Positions 1-7,223 of a DNA stretch of 8,804 nt are shown here, in pieces. The notes below the pieces were generated by a model. That model was not told where the DNA came from, did not search any database, and saw only the letters and a list, made by a program, of their open reading frames with translations. The position numbers and the translations under genes are program-made. The first letter of the stretch is position 1. Every line of letters starts with the position of its first letter. This DNA comes from an uncultured Bacteroidales bacterium (GTDB taxonomy: Bacteria > Bacteroidota > Bacteroidia > Bacteroidales > Lentimicrobiaceae), in the NCBI GenBank assembly GCA_937864935.1, contig CALMDN010000289.1, positions 1 to 8,804 on the forward strand. The letters run 5' to 3'.

Positions 1-1182
1 GGTATAGGAACCGGCATGGGTTGCCCTGGCAATGGACGATCCAACCACATTGCAAATTCCGATAATGGTAGCTCCCTTCGCCTTTGCCAGTTCAATGGCA
101 GCAAGGGTATCGGCCGTTTCTCCAGATTGAGATATGGCGATCACCACATCATCTTCGTAAATCACCGGATCGCGGTACCTGAATTCTGAGGCATATTCTA
201 CCTCAACGGGAACCCTGGCAAGCTCTTCAAAGAGATATTCACCTACCAGACCAGCATGCCAGGATGTACCGCAAGCCACAATAATAATCCGCTTTGCAGC
301 AATCATTTTCTGCTGATATTCAATAATACCGCCAAGGGAAACTATCCCGCTTTCAACATTGAGCCTGCCTCGCATACTGTCGCGGATCGACCTGGGTTGT
401 TCATAGATCTCCTTGAGCATAAAATGCTCATAGCCTTCTTTCTCCAGAGCGCTGAGGTTTATCTCCAGCGTCTGAACATAAGGGGTCTTTTCGATGTTGG
501 CAATGGTCCTGATTTTCAGTTCATCATTCCTTTTGATCACGGCAATTTCTTCATCATTCAGATAAACCACTTCCCTTGTGTATTCAACAATAGGGGTGGC
601 ATCTGAAGCAACAAAAAATTCACCATCACCGATTCCGACAACCAATGGGCTACCTTTTCTGGCAACAATCAGGGTGTCAGGTTCATTTTTGTCAATTACC
701 ACAATGGCATAAGCACCGACTACCTGATTGAGTGCAATCTGCACCGCTTCCGAAACCGTTACCTTTTCATTGATCTGAATATCTTCAATCAGGTGAATCA
801 GAACCTCTGTATCTGTTTCACTCTCAAAGGAATATCCGCGGGTAAGCAATTCTGCCTTCAAAGGGGCATAGTTTTCGATAATCCCGTTGTGGATGATGGC
901 AAGATTCTTTGAATAACTGAAATGGGGGTGGGCATTGATATCGTTGGGTTCTCCGTGGGTTGCCCATCGGGTGTGGGCAATTCCCACTGAACCGGATAAA
1001 TCCTTTCCTTCAATAAGCTTCTCGAGATCAGATACTTTACCTTTACTTTTATACAGCTTAAGGTCACTGTTAAGTATTGCAACCCCGGCACTGTCGTAAC
1101 CCCGGTATTCAAGCCTGTGAAGTCCCTTTATCAAGATCGGACAGGCCTCTCTGGGGCCAATGTAAGCTACGATTCCACACAT
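1..1182 (-). CDS. glmS: Glutamine--fructose-6-phosphate aminotransferase (isomerizing), 3' part missing
   Basis: Converts fructose-6-phosphate and glutamine to glucosamine-6-phosphate in the cytoplasm, the entry step to UDP-GlcNAc, peptidoglycan and LPS. I translated the minus strand from the ATG at 1182; it stays open for 394 codons to the window edge with no frameshift. It begins MCGIVAYIGP, so Cys2 becomes the N-terminal catalytic nucleophile of the class II glutaminase domain after Met removal. Further glutaminase motifs are RGYDSAG (27-33), HTRWATHG (70-77) and HNGIIENY (98-105). The first SIS (sugar isomerase) domain follows, with ACGTSWHAG (303-311) and ISQSGET (350-356). The family is usually about 610 residues, so roughly 215 residues, including the second SIS domain, lie outside the window. 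It is downstream of the DUF4270 gene on the same strand with a 176-bp gap holding a possible promoter of its own. Identification is secure. Confidence 0.98.
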   Translation of the reverse strand, partial: MCGIVAYIGPREACPILIKGLHRLEYRGYDSAGVAILNSDLKLYKSKGKVSDLEKLIEGKDLSGSVGIAHTRWATHGEPNDINAHPHFSYSKNLAIIHNGIIENYAPLKAELLTRGYSFESETDTEVLIHLIEDIQINEKVTVSEAVQIALNQVVGAYAIVVIDKNEPDTLIVARKGSPLVVGIGDGEFFVASDATPIVEYTREVVYLNDEEIAVIKRNDELKIRTIANIEKTPYVQTLEINLSALEKEGYEHFMLKEIYEQPRSIRDSMRGRLNVESGIVSLGGIIEYQQKMIAAKRIIIVACGTSWHAGLVGEYLFEELARVPVEVEYASEFRYRDPVIYEDDVVIAISQSGETADTLAAIELAKAKGATIIGICNVVGSSIARATHAGSYT

Positions 1183-1248
1183 GGTTAATTGATTTTTGCT
1201 TAAGGTGTAAAGCTGTTAAACGTTAAATTCTTCAATAAGAGATTGATC

Positions 1249-1263
1249 TTTCTGTAACAGAAA
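1249..1263 (-). other. Short hairpin in the glmS leader
   Basis: TTTCTG (1249-1254) and CAGAAA (1258-1263) are perfect inverted repeats around the three bases TAA. They would form a 6-bp stem-loop in the predicted glmS leader, 66 to 80 nt upstream of the start codon. A role in expression is possible but not shown. Nothing larger was recognised in the 176-bp gap. Confidence 0.35.
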
Positions 1264-1284
1264 AATAACCATTACTTATTTATG

Positions 1285-1314
1285 CAAAGTTAGCCCTAAA
1301 GTAACAGGTAAAGT
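1285..1314 (-). promoter_or_regulatory. Candidate promoter for glmS
   Basis: On the minus strand the bases 1292 to 1285 read TAACTTTG, an exact match to the Bacteroidota -7 consensus TAnnTTTG. The upstream box is weak: only a TTTA-like stretch near 1309-1312 lies at about the right distance, and no TTG is present. Transcription from here would start near 1280 and give a leader of about 98 nt before the glmS ATG. glmS may also be read through from the DUF4270 gene. Confidence 0.45.
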
Positions 1315-1358
1315 AAAGAATAGTTTAAGTTTGGATTAAACGCTCTAAGGTAATCCGG

Positions 1359-2669
1359 TTATTCTACGAGCGTATAATAGATCTGCAATTTCATCTGATT
1401 TCCTTCTGCTCCGGGGCCATAGAGGATTACCCTGTTTGAATTAAGGGAGGAGCCGACGGCAATCAGCATCAGTCCATAGTCGGGCTCATCGGGATTTAAC
1501 AACCTGTTCTGAATGTAACGGGTAATTCTGAAATGATACTCTGTACCAGATGAGGCAGTTCCATCAACAAAGGTGGATCCTTCATCCTCCTCATCGGGAA
1601 GAGCAACCAGGGTGCCTGTGCTGGTGATCTCCCTGACAGCAATCTGTCCCGGAATCGCATACACTCCGGAAGTATCCGCAATTCTGACAATCAGCAGGGC
1701 TTCGTTCACTGCAATCCGCTTTGTTGCAGCCAGTGATTTGAGATTGGGAATCCTCACTTTGACTTTTGTACCGGCCATTGCCTGAATAAACAACCGCTGG
1801 CTTCCTGAGGTTGTATCACCGCTCAGTTGCTGCGTAAGCAACGGACTTGCCCCGGCATATCCACCATGATCGAAATGAGTAAACCTGGCACTGTAGGAAC
1901 CTATCGGAAATTCTATACTGGTGGTGTCAGAGTCGTTATGGTAATAGAGCTTTAGCCTGGAAACAGCATCGAGCAGGTTGAAATAGATGATCGATCCGGT
2001 ACCCGGTGTTGTTACTGGCTGAGGACTTAAATACAATCCTTTGAATACATTCTGAAAATTCTCATTGTTGGCAAGCGTAGCTGAATCGGCACTCAGCAGG
2101 CGGTTGGCAAACTCCTGCGAAAGCAATATCCGTAAATGCGGTGAAACAAATTCCCCGTCGACTGAATCGGCTTCTTCAAAATTGGGTACAAACGTGGCCT
2201 GCCCGATCAGTTCAGGAAGCACCTGCACAGTATCGTTGTTGGAATAATAAGCTCCATCATAATAAAGCGTATCAGCCAGTTCGTAAACCCTTACTGTATG
2301 CTGAGCCATCGAATCCCCATAAACACCTTTGTAGGTAAGTGTCAGCACCAGAGAGTCAGCCACCGGGTTATCACCGAATGAAATATTGCTTTTCGACAGG
2401 CTGTACTCCGTGAAAATTGATGCGTTGGTGACGCCAAAAACCGGGTCTGAAATACTTCCAAGCAGATTCAGCGACAATTCATCGGTTCTGAGTGAGTCTT
2501 CACGGACAGTATAAGCCACAAGCCCCGAGGTATCAGTGAAATCAATACTCAAACGATCGCCTGCGGGCAACAGATCCAAACCGATAAGATCGGGTTCCTT
2601 CTTGCACGCCAGGGCCAAAATGCCGAGAATCGTGAAAAAGAAAAAATTTAATGATTTATTTTTCAGCAC
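1359..2669 (-). CDS. DUF4270 family lipoprotein
   Basis: A 436-residue predicted lipoprotein of unknown function. The N-terminus has a short basic segment (LKNK), a very hydrophobic core with four consecutive Phe (9-12), and a lipobox LALAC with Cys22 as the lipidation site, followed by KKEPD. This predicts export by Sec, processing by signal peptidase II, and a membrane-anchored periplasmic or surface location. The opening after the Cys (DLIGLDLLPAGDRLSIDF) and the long beta-rich, Ser/Thr/Asp-rich body fit the Bacteroidota DUF4270 family. No catalytic motif was recognised. The start is GTG at 2669, and no in-frame ATG lies between it and the upstream stop. The gene begins 46 bp after the GT5-like gene with no clear promoter between, so the two are probably co-transcribed. 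From memory, this gene commonly sits between a short starch-synthase-like gene and glmS in this phylum. Family assignment rests on these features and context, not a profile search. Confidence 0.85.
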   Translation of the reverse strand: MLKNKSLNFFFFTILGILALACKKEPDLIGLDLLPAGDRLSIDFTDTSGLVAYTVREDSLRTDELSLNLLGSISDPVFGVTNASIFTEYSLSKSNISFGDNPVADSLVLTLTYKGVYGDSMAQHTVRVYELADTLYYDGAYYSNNDTVQVLPELIGQATFVPNFEEADSVDGEFVSPHLRILLSQEFANRLLSADSATLANNENFQNVFKGLYLSPQPVTTPGTGSIIYFNLLDAVSRLKLYYHNDSDTTSIEFPIGSYSARFTHFDHGGYAGASPLLTQQLSGDTTSGSQRLFIQAMAGTKVKVRIPNLKSLAATKRIAVNEALLIVRIADTSGVYAIPGQIAVREITSTGTLVALPDEEDEGSTFVDGTASSGTEYHFRITRYIQNRLLNPDEPDYGLMLIAVGSSLNSNRVILYGPGAEGNQMKLQIYYTLVE

Positions 2670-2715
2670 GTTAAAAAAATATTTCAGCGTAATACAAGTA
2701 ATGCAAGATTAAGGC

Positions 2716-3543
2716 TTATTCTGTTCCGACCGGCTGAGAATTGAGTACTTTATCATAAAAATTGTTATAAGCATCCACAAACCTGTCAAGCGGCTGAAAG
2801 GGAATCATGGGTTTACCCGATTCATTTACATAATCGAGCAGCTCCTGATTCACCGTTTCACTGCCGATGATGACGCCTTCAGAAAAATCAATGGCAGCCT
2901 TCATCATGCTAACGTAATTTGGCTTCTTAAAGTGTTTGAGGTCTTTATTTGTTATTCCGTCAAGTTTGATGTTGTTACCGAAATCCTTATTGAGTGGCTC
3001 TTCAAAATCATCGTCATACAACGACATGATGATCCGGGTATCCGAAAACAAGGGATTGTCGCGGTAAGCCCTCTTGATATACAGCGGTACCAGACTCGTC
3101 ATCCAGCCGTGGCAGTGCACAAGATCAGGGGCCCAGCCAAGTTTCTTTACCGTTTCTATTACACCCCTTGAAAAAAATATAGCCCGCTCTTCGTTGTCCT
3201 TGTAAAACTTGTTGTTCTTATCCCGGAACATGTATTTGCGCTGGAAATAATCATCGTTGTCGATGAAATAAATCTGCATTCTGGCCGACTGAATGGAGGC
3301 TACTTTAATAATCAGCGGATGATCCGTATCATCAATGATCAGGTTCATCCCCGAAAGCCTGATTACTTCATGTAACTGGTTTCTTCTTTCGTTAATATGA
3401 CCGAATCTCGGCATAAAGGTACGTATCTCCCGTCCCCTTTCCTGTATCCCCTGGGGCAGGTGTCTGCCTATGTATCCCATCTGACTGTCTTTCAGATAAG
3501 GTATGATTTCCTGAGAAACAAACAGTATCCTGGTTTTTTCCAT
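2716..3543 (-). CDS. Short GT5-like glycogen/starch synthase-type protein (catalytic N-domain only)
   Basis: A 275-residue cytoplasmic protein resembling the N-terminal half of GT5 starch/glycogen synthases. It opens RILFVSQEIIPYLK (5-18), like the GlgA start, and keeps an ERGREIRTFMPRFG segment (35-48), DNEERAIFFSRG (116-127, GlgA-like DNxxRFxxFSR) and DLVHCHGW (140-147, GT5 DxxHxHxW). Two things are missing. The KTGGL nucleotide-sugar loop reads K18-DSQMG, and the C-terminal GT1-type half is absent (GlgA is about 480 residues). Glycogen synthase activity is therefore doubtful; it may be a regulator, a partner, or an enzyme of other specificity. I chose ATG 3543 (MEKTRIL) over an in-frame TTG at 3585. 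The extension has no homology-like sequence and contains a -7 promoter box at 3574-3581. The gene leads a minus-strand run to the DUF4270 gene and glmS. Confidence 0.85.
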   Translation of the reverse strand: MEKTRILFVSQEIIPYLKDSQMGYIGRHLPQGIQERGREIRTFMPRFGHINERRNQLHEVIRLSGMNLIIDDTDHPLIIKVASIQSARMQIYFIDNDDYFQRKYMFRDKNNKFYKDNEERAIFFSRGVIETVKKLGWAPDLVHCHGWMTSLVPLYIKRAYRDNPLFSDTRIIMSLYDDDFEEPLNKDFGNNIKLDGITNKDLKHFKKPNYVSMMKAAIDFSEGVIIGSETVNQELLDYVNESGKPMIPFQPLDRFVDAYNNFYDKVLNSQPVGTE

Positions 3544-3573
3544 AGTTTTCCTGTAGCTTGTGCAAACAGAGTG

Positions 3574-3581
3574 CAAAATTA
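3574..3581 (-). promoter_or_regulatory. Candidate -7 promoter box for the GT5-like gene
   Basis: Read on the minus strand, 3581 to 3574 is TAATTTTG, matching TAnnTTTG. Transcription would begin around 3569, leaving a leader of about 25 nt before the ATG at 3543. No convincing -33 TTTG lies at the expected distance, so this is a -7 match only. If correct, it rules out the TTG at 3585 as the translation start. Confidence 0.45.
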
Positions 3582-3877
3582 ACAAAATTTATGCAATATT
3601 TTAATGCTGACTTCACATTACTTCGTTGTTAATCAATGCAAAACACCTCCGCAATATTTCACAAATGCCAACTATTTCTTATACTACAAATTGATATTTA
3701 GATACTTACCCTATTTCTTGTTTATCTTTTCAGTATTCTGGTACCTCGAAAATTTATTTTTTCCGGGCGCAATCGTTTGCACCAGGAAAAACACTTATTT
3801 ATAATGAGTCTAAGTTAACTTTCTGGAAATGACCATTTAAGACGAAAAAAAATCCTTGAATAATCTTGCCGGAATTA

Positions 3878-3906
3878 TTTGCAGGAATCAAATAGTTATA
3901 AATTTG
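3878..3906 (+). promoter_or_regulatory. Candidate promoter for the fused redox gene
   Basis: TTTG at 3878-3881 and TAAATTTG at 3899-3906 match the Bacteroidota -33 (TTTG) and -7 (TAnnTTTG) elements with a 17-bp spacer. Transcription would start near 3912 and leave a leader of about 78 nt before ATG 3990. A small inverted repeat, CAAAT (3889-3893) and ATTTG (3902-3906), overlaps the -7 box and could be a regulator contact, though 5-bp arms are easily chance in AT-rich DNA. Confidence 0.6.
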
Positions 3907-3937
3907 CCCCACCCAAACACTGGTAGAATCAGCTGAC

Positions 3938-3947
3938 ACAATATTGT
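3938..3947. promoter_or_regulatory. ACAATATTGT palindrome in the leader of the redox gene
   Basis: ACAATATTGT is a perfect 10-bp palindrome lying between the predicted transcription start and the ATG at 3990. A further ATTGT (3953-3957) repeats the right arm. The position suits an operator that blocks transcription, but AT-rich palindromes of this size occur by chance and no regulator gene is nearby. Confidence 0.25.
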
Positions 3948-3989
3948 TAATAATTGTATTTCAGCCAGTTAAATTAAATACTTGTCACA

Positions 3990-6900
3990 ATGAATAAGAT
4001 TGAAAATCACCCGATTCTGGATATCGCGCCAGCCGATGAAGTAAAATTCCTGTTCGAAGGAAAAGAAATTACAGGAAGCAAAGGATTCACCATTGCTGCT
4101 GCATTGCATCAGGCTGGTTTTCCGGTACACAGCCACAGCCTCCGCAATCGTGAACGCAGTCTTGAATGCGGAATCGGTAAATGCGGAGCCTGCGAAATGC
4201 TGGTCGACGGACAACTCAAGCGGATCTGTATCACCACTGTGGACAATGTGAAGGAGGTGAAAGAGATTCCTCATGATTTTTCACCCTCGGTAAAACAACC
4301 TGACAAGAATTTTTCAACAAAAGTTTACAAAACAGTTGTCGCAATCATCGGTGCCGGTCCGGCGGGATTGGCTGCCCGCGAAGAACTGCTCCGGCATGGG
4401 GTTGATAACATTGTGATTGACAACAACAGCCAGATCGGGGGACAATTTCTGATGCAAACCCATCAGTTTTTCTTTTTTGAAAAGGAAAAGAAATTCGGAG
4501 GCATGCGTGGCTTCGACATCGCGAAAACCCTGGCCGGTGACGATCACTCCGGTATTTTTCTGAACTCCACGGTTTGGGATCTGCTTGAAGGGAAACGGAT
4601 TGCCGTAAAGAATATCAAAACGGATGAGATATACTACGTTGATGCGGAATACCTCGTAATAGCCACCGGGGCTGTCCCATTTATGCCGGCTTTCGAAAAC
4701 GACGACCTTCCGGGTGTATACACCGCTGCAGTTGTTCAGAAAATGATGAACAGTGAATTCACCCTCCTGGGGAAAAATGTACTCACAGTCGGGGCAGGAA
4801 ATATTGGTTACCTTACCAGCTACCAGCTGATGCAGGCCGGCGCCAAAGTAAAGGCCATTATCGAAGCGCAGTCACGCGAAGGGGGGTTCCCCGTTCAGGC
4901 CAACCGGGTCCGCCGACTGGGAATTCCGGTCATTCTGTCACACATCCTCCTGAAAGCCATCCCCAACGAAAATCACGATGGAATCATCGGTGCAGTGGTG
5001 GCGGAATGTGAGAACTTTCAACCCATTCCGGGAACCGAAAAAGTTATCAGCGGCATCGATGCCATCAATATCTGCACCGGACTGGTACCAGACGACCAGC
5101 TGCTCATAAAGGGAAACGAGGTCTTTGGGCGGAACTGCTTTGGTGCAGGCGACGCCATCCGGATTGGTGAAGGAACCAGTGCCGTGCTAAGAGGGAAACA
5201 GGTTGCCTATGAGATCATGAGTGAAACCGGAACCCGCTTCAACTACGATGAATTTCTCAGTGTTTCAAAAGAATACATTGATTCACAACAACATCCCACC
5301 CGTGTTATTGAAAAACCTTTCGAACCTTCAGACGAAAGATTTAACTCAAAACCCTTTGTACAGATCGACTGCCTGTATGGTTTTGCCTGCAATCCCTGCG
5401 AATTTGCCTGCCCCCATGGTGCCATTACCAAAACCTCAACAAGCACTGTTCCCAATATAGATTTTGATAAATGTATCGGCTGTATGGACTGTGTTTACCA
5501 GTGCCCCGGGCTTGCCATATTCGGCTACAACCCTGCAAAGGACTGGTTGTTTCTTCCCATTGAATATCAGGTGATTGAAAAAGCAGAGGTATTTCTGGTC
5601 AACAATCAGGGCGAAATTCTGGGTAATGGAATCGTGGAGAAAATTCTGAAGAAACCCAACAAAACAAACATTGCCAGGGTAAAATCACTCGATATCCACA
5701 ACCATGATCTGCTGGCTGTCAGGGGTTTCATTGTGAAAGATCAGTTTCCCGAAAAAATAACCATGGAACCGGTTGATTACGCAAAAGAGGCAGAAATGTA
5801 TGTCTGTCACTGCGACGATGTAACCCTTGGCGAAGTTGTTGATACCATTGGTGACAGGAAATTTATCTCAGTAGATGAGGTTAAGCACACTACCCGTCTG
5901 GGCATGGGTGCCTGTCGTGGCAAAAGGTGCATCCCGCGGCTTAAGCAGACCTTACGCAAAAACGATATTTCCGTCGTCGGAGACGCAACCCCGCGCGGTC
6001 CGCTGTCAAATCAGCTTTCCATGGGCGAACTTTATCCCAAGGACGTCCATGAGGAGGTATTCATCAATGGCAGGGGCGGAAAACCCAGAGTTGTGAAGGT
6101 CAAATCGCTGGTGGCCGGTGGCGGTATTGGCGGATCTGCCTTGTTCAGGTACCTGGCCGAAGCCGGAGAAGAGCCTGTTCTGATCAATTCCGGCAGGGGA
6201 GCTTCCTGGAGAAATATAGCAGGGGGCAGGCCTGCATTCAGTTTGCCTGAAATCGCCGATATCGCAAGGCACAATCTCGAAATATTCAGGCAGCTGCAAC
6301 AGGTTCATGACATCAATTTCCGGCAGATCAACTATGTAACCTTTGCTCATAACGATGAGATGTACCGGGCCCTCGACGAATCAAGGTCATGGTCTGATGC
6401 CTATATGATTAAGCCGGAGGACTTCACCAGGGAGATCTCATCATTCATTAACCCTGATCTGAAGCAGTACCAGGGAGCATTGATTACCCGCGACTGCTGG
6501 CAGGCAACGCCGGGCAGGGTGATCGACCTTATCCGGAGGATCGGAATTAAAAACGGTGGCACAGTGAAAGAAGACTGCCGGCTTGTGGATGTAAAGCGTG
6601 TGGGTGATGTTTACCATGTGCTGGTTCAGGATCATGATAAACAATACCTTGAATACCAGACGGAAACCTTTATCAACGCTTTGGGGCCTGACGCAGCGAA
6701 ATATGCAGAAATGCTTGGACATGAAACCGGCATGTATCCGGTGAAACACCAGGCTTTTAATACCCGGCGTCTGCCCATGATGGGTCTGAAGGGCCGTCCG
6801 CTGGATATGATCATCGACCGCCGCAAGTACAAAGGCTTTGTTGCCGTGTATGGACAACAGCTTGCAGAAACCGGTCAGATCATCGGCTGCGCATCGCCGG

Positions 6901-7223
6901 CGGTTGATCCCATGGAAACAGATAAAAATCTGAAGATCAATTCACAACAGTTTCTTGAGATCGCTTCCGAGGTTTTTGTCAACTGGTTTCCCGGTTTGTC
7001 TTCGGTTGGTTTTCAGGCTGTATGGGCCGGCTACTATGTTGAACCACGCATGATCATTGATCCGGAGCTTGGCTTGTTTATCGGATTACGGGGTCAGGGA
7101 TTCATGCTGGGACAGTACCTGGCAAAAATGTATGTTGACAAACTCGCAGGAAAACCGGTGCCTTCCTATTTCGACAGGCTGAAACTTTCTGGTGATGGAT
7201 TGCCGGAAAAAGCATTCAAATAA
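3990..7223 (+). CDS. Fused multi-domain iron-sulfur flavoprotein dehydrogenase (sarcosine oxidase / HcnABC / opine oxidase type)
   Basis: A 1077-residue cytoplasmic redox protein joining five modules. (1) Residues about 15-95: plant-type [2Fe-2S] ferredoxin, Cys60, 65, 68 and 80, as in SoxA/HcnA. (2) About 113-410: two-Rossmann FAD/NAD(P) oxidoreductase like HcnB/OoxA, with GAGPAG (121-126), ATG (225-227), GAGNIG (268-273) and GAGD (385-388). (3) About 455-510: eight-cysteine ferredoxin for two [4Fe-4S] clusters, Cys461, 467, 470, 474 and 495, 498, 501, 505. (4) About 604-655: BFD-like [2Fe-2S] domain, Cys606, 608, 642 and 647. (5) About 704-1055: DAO-family FAD domain, GGGIGG (710-715) and GASWRNIAGG (737-746), like SoxB/HcnC. 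Residues 520-585 form an unassigned beta-rich linker. By family analogy the DAO domain oxidises an amine or imino acid (sarcosine, proline, hydroxyproline or opine type) and electrons pass through the clusters to the N-terminal flavin. The substrate is unknown. The gene is monocistronic by position, with no frameshift. The annotation as a class is firm; the exact enzyme is not. Confidence 0.9.
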   Translation: MNKIENHPILDIAPADEVKFLFEGKEITGSKGFTIAAALHQAGFPVHSHSLRNRERSLECGIGKCGACEMLVDGQLKRICITTVDNVKEVKEIPHDFSPSVKQPDKNFSTKVYKTVVAIIGAGPAGLAAREELLRHGVDNIVIDNNSQIGGQFLMQTHQFFFFEKEKKFGGMRGFDIAKTLAGDDHSGIFLNSTVWDLLEGKRIAVKNIKTDEIYYVDAEYLVIATGAVPFMPAFENDDLPGVYTAAVVQKMMNSEFTLLGKNVLTVGAGNIGYLTSYQLMQAGAKVKAIIEAQSREGGFPVQANRVRRLGIPVILSHILLKAIPNENHDGIIGAVVAECENFQPIPGTEKVISGIDAINICTGLVPDDQLLIKGNEVFGRNCFGAGDAIRIGEGTSAVLRGKQVAYEIMSETGTRFNYDEFLSVSKEYIDSQQHPTRVIEKPFEPSDERFNSKPFVQIDCLYGFACNPCEFACPHGAITKTSTSTVPNIDFDKCIGCMDCVYQCPGLAIFGYNPAKDWLFLPIEYQVIEKAEVFLVNNQGEILGNGIVEKILKKPNKTNIARVKSLDIHNHDLLAVRGFIVKDQFPEKITMEPVDYAKEAEMYVCHCDDVTLGEVVDTIGDRKFISVDEVKHTTRLGMGACRGKRCIPRLKQTLRKNDISVVGDATPRGPLSNQLSMGELYPKDVHEEVFINGRGGKPRVVKVKSLVAGGGIGGSALFRYLAEAGEEPVLINSGRGASWRNIAGGRPAFSLPEIADIARHNLEIFRQLQQVHDINFRQINYVTFAHNDEMYRALDESRSWSDAYMIKPEDFTREISSFINPDLKQYQGALITRDCWQATPGRVIDLIRRIGIKNGGTVKEDCRLVDVKRVGDVYHVLVQDHDKQYLEYQTETFINALGPDAAKYAEMLGHETGMYPVKHQAFNTRRLPMMGLKGRPLDMIIDRRKYKGFVAVYGQQLAETGQIIGCASPAVDPMETDKNLKINSQQFLEIASEVFVNWFPGLSSVGFQAVWAGYYVEPRMIIDPELGLFIGLRGQGFMLGQYLAKMYVDKLAGKPVPSYFDRLKLSGDGLPEKAFK

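Larger units (their letters stand above)
3544..3989. other. Divergent AT-rich intergenic region
   Basis: This 446-bp stretch separates the minus-strand GT5-like gene from the plus-strand redox gene. It holds a candidate promoter for each direction at its two ends and an ACAATATTGT palindrome near the plus-strand start codon. The middle (about 3600-3870) is AT-rich. It contains one 66-codon open frame (3604-3804) rich in Phe, Tyr and Leu, which I regard as chance. No RNA gene, repeat array or mobile element was recognised. Confidence 0.6.

Noticed and set aside
256..606. A 116-codon plus-strand open frame inside glmS.
   Set aside because: It is the complement of the verified glmS reading frame, which is intact and matches the family throughout; the plus-strand product resembles nothing.
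1333..1356. GGATTA / TAATCC inverted repeat just after the DUF4270 stop codon, as a terminator.
   Set aside because: The stem has only 6 AT-rich pairs with a 12-nt loop and no T tract follows on the minus strand, so it is too weak to call.
1183..1358. Possible glmS ribozyme or riboswitch upstream of glmS.
   Set aside because: The glmS ribozyme is known mainly from Firmicutes, and I see no matching core in this AT-rich 176-bp gap; only a single short hairpin is visible.
3544..3585. N-terminal extension of the GT5-like protein to a TTG at 3585.
   Set aside because: The extra 14 residues lack family resemblance and the region contains a -7 promoter box; ATG 3543 gives the normal start MEKTRILFVSQE.
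3604..3804. A 66-codon plus-strand open frame in the divergent intergenic region, hydrophobic and rich in Phe/Tyr/Leu.
   Set aside because: The residue bias is what AT-rich DNA gives by chance. No promoter or ribosome binding site precedes it and it resembles no family I know. A conserved small membrane protein cannot be excluded without comparison to relatives.
6441..6857. A 138-codon minus-strand open frame inside the redox gene.
   Set aside because: It lies antisense to the conserved DAO domain and its product shows no recognisable features, so it is a shadow frame.
3990..7223. The long redox gene as an assembly error joining separate subunit genes.
   Set aside because: The frame is continuous with family-like sequence up to and after each junction and plausible linkers between modules, so a true fusion is the simpler reading; read coverage would confirm it.
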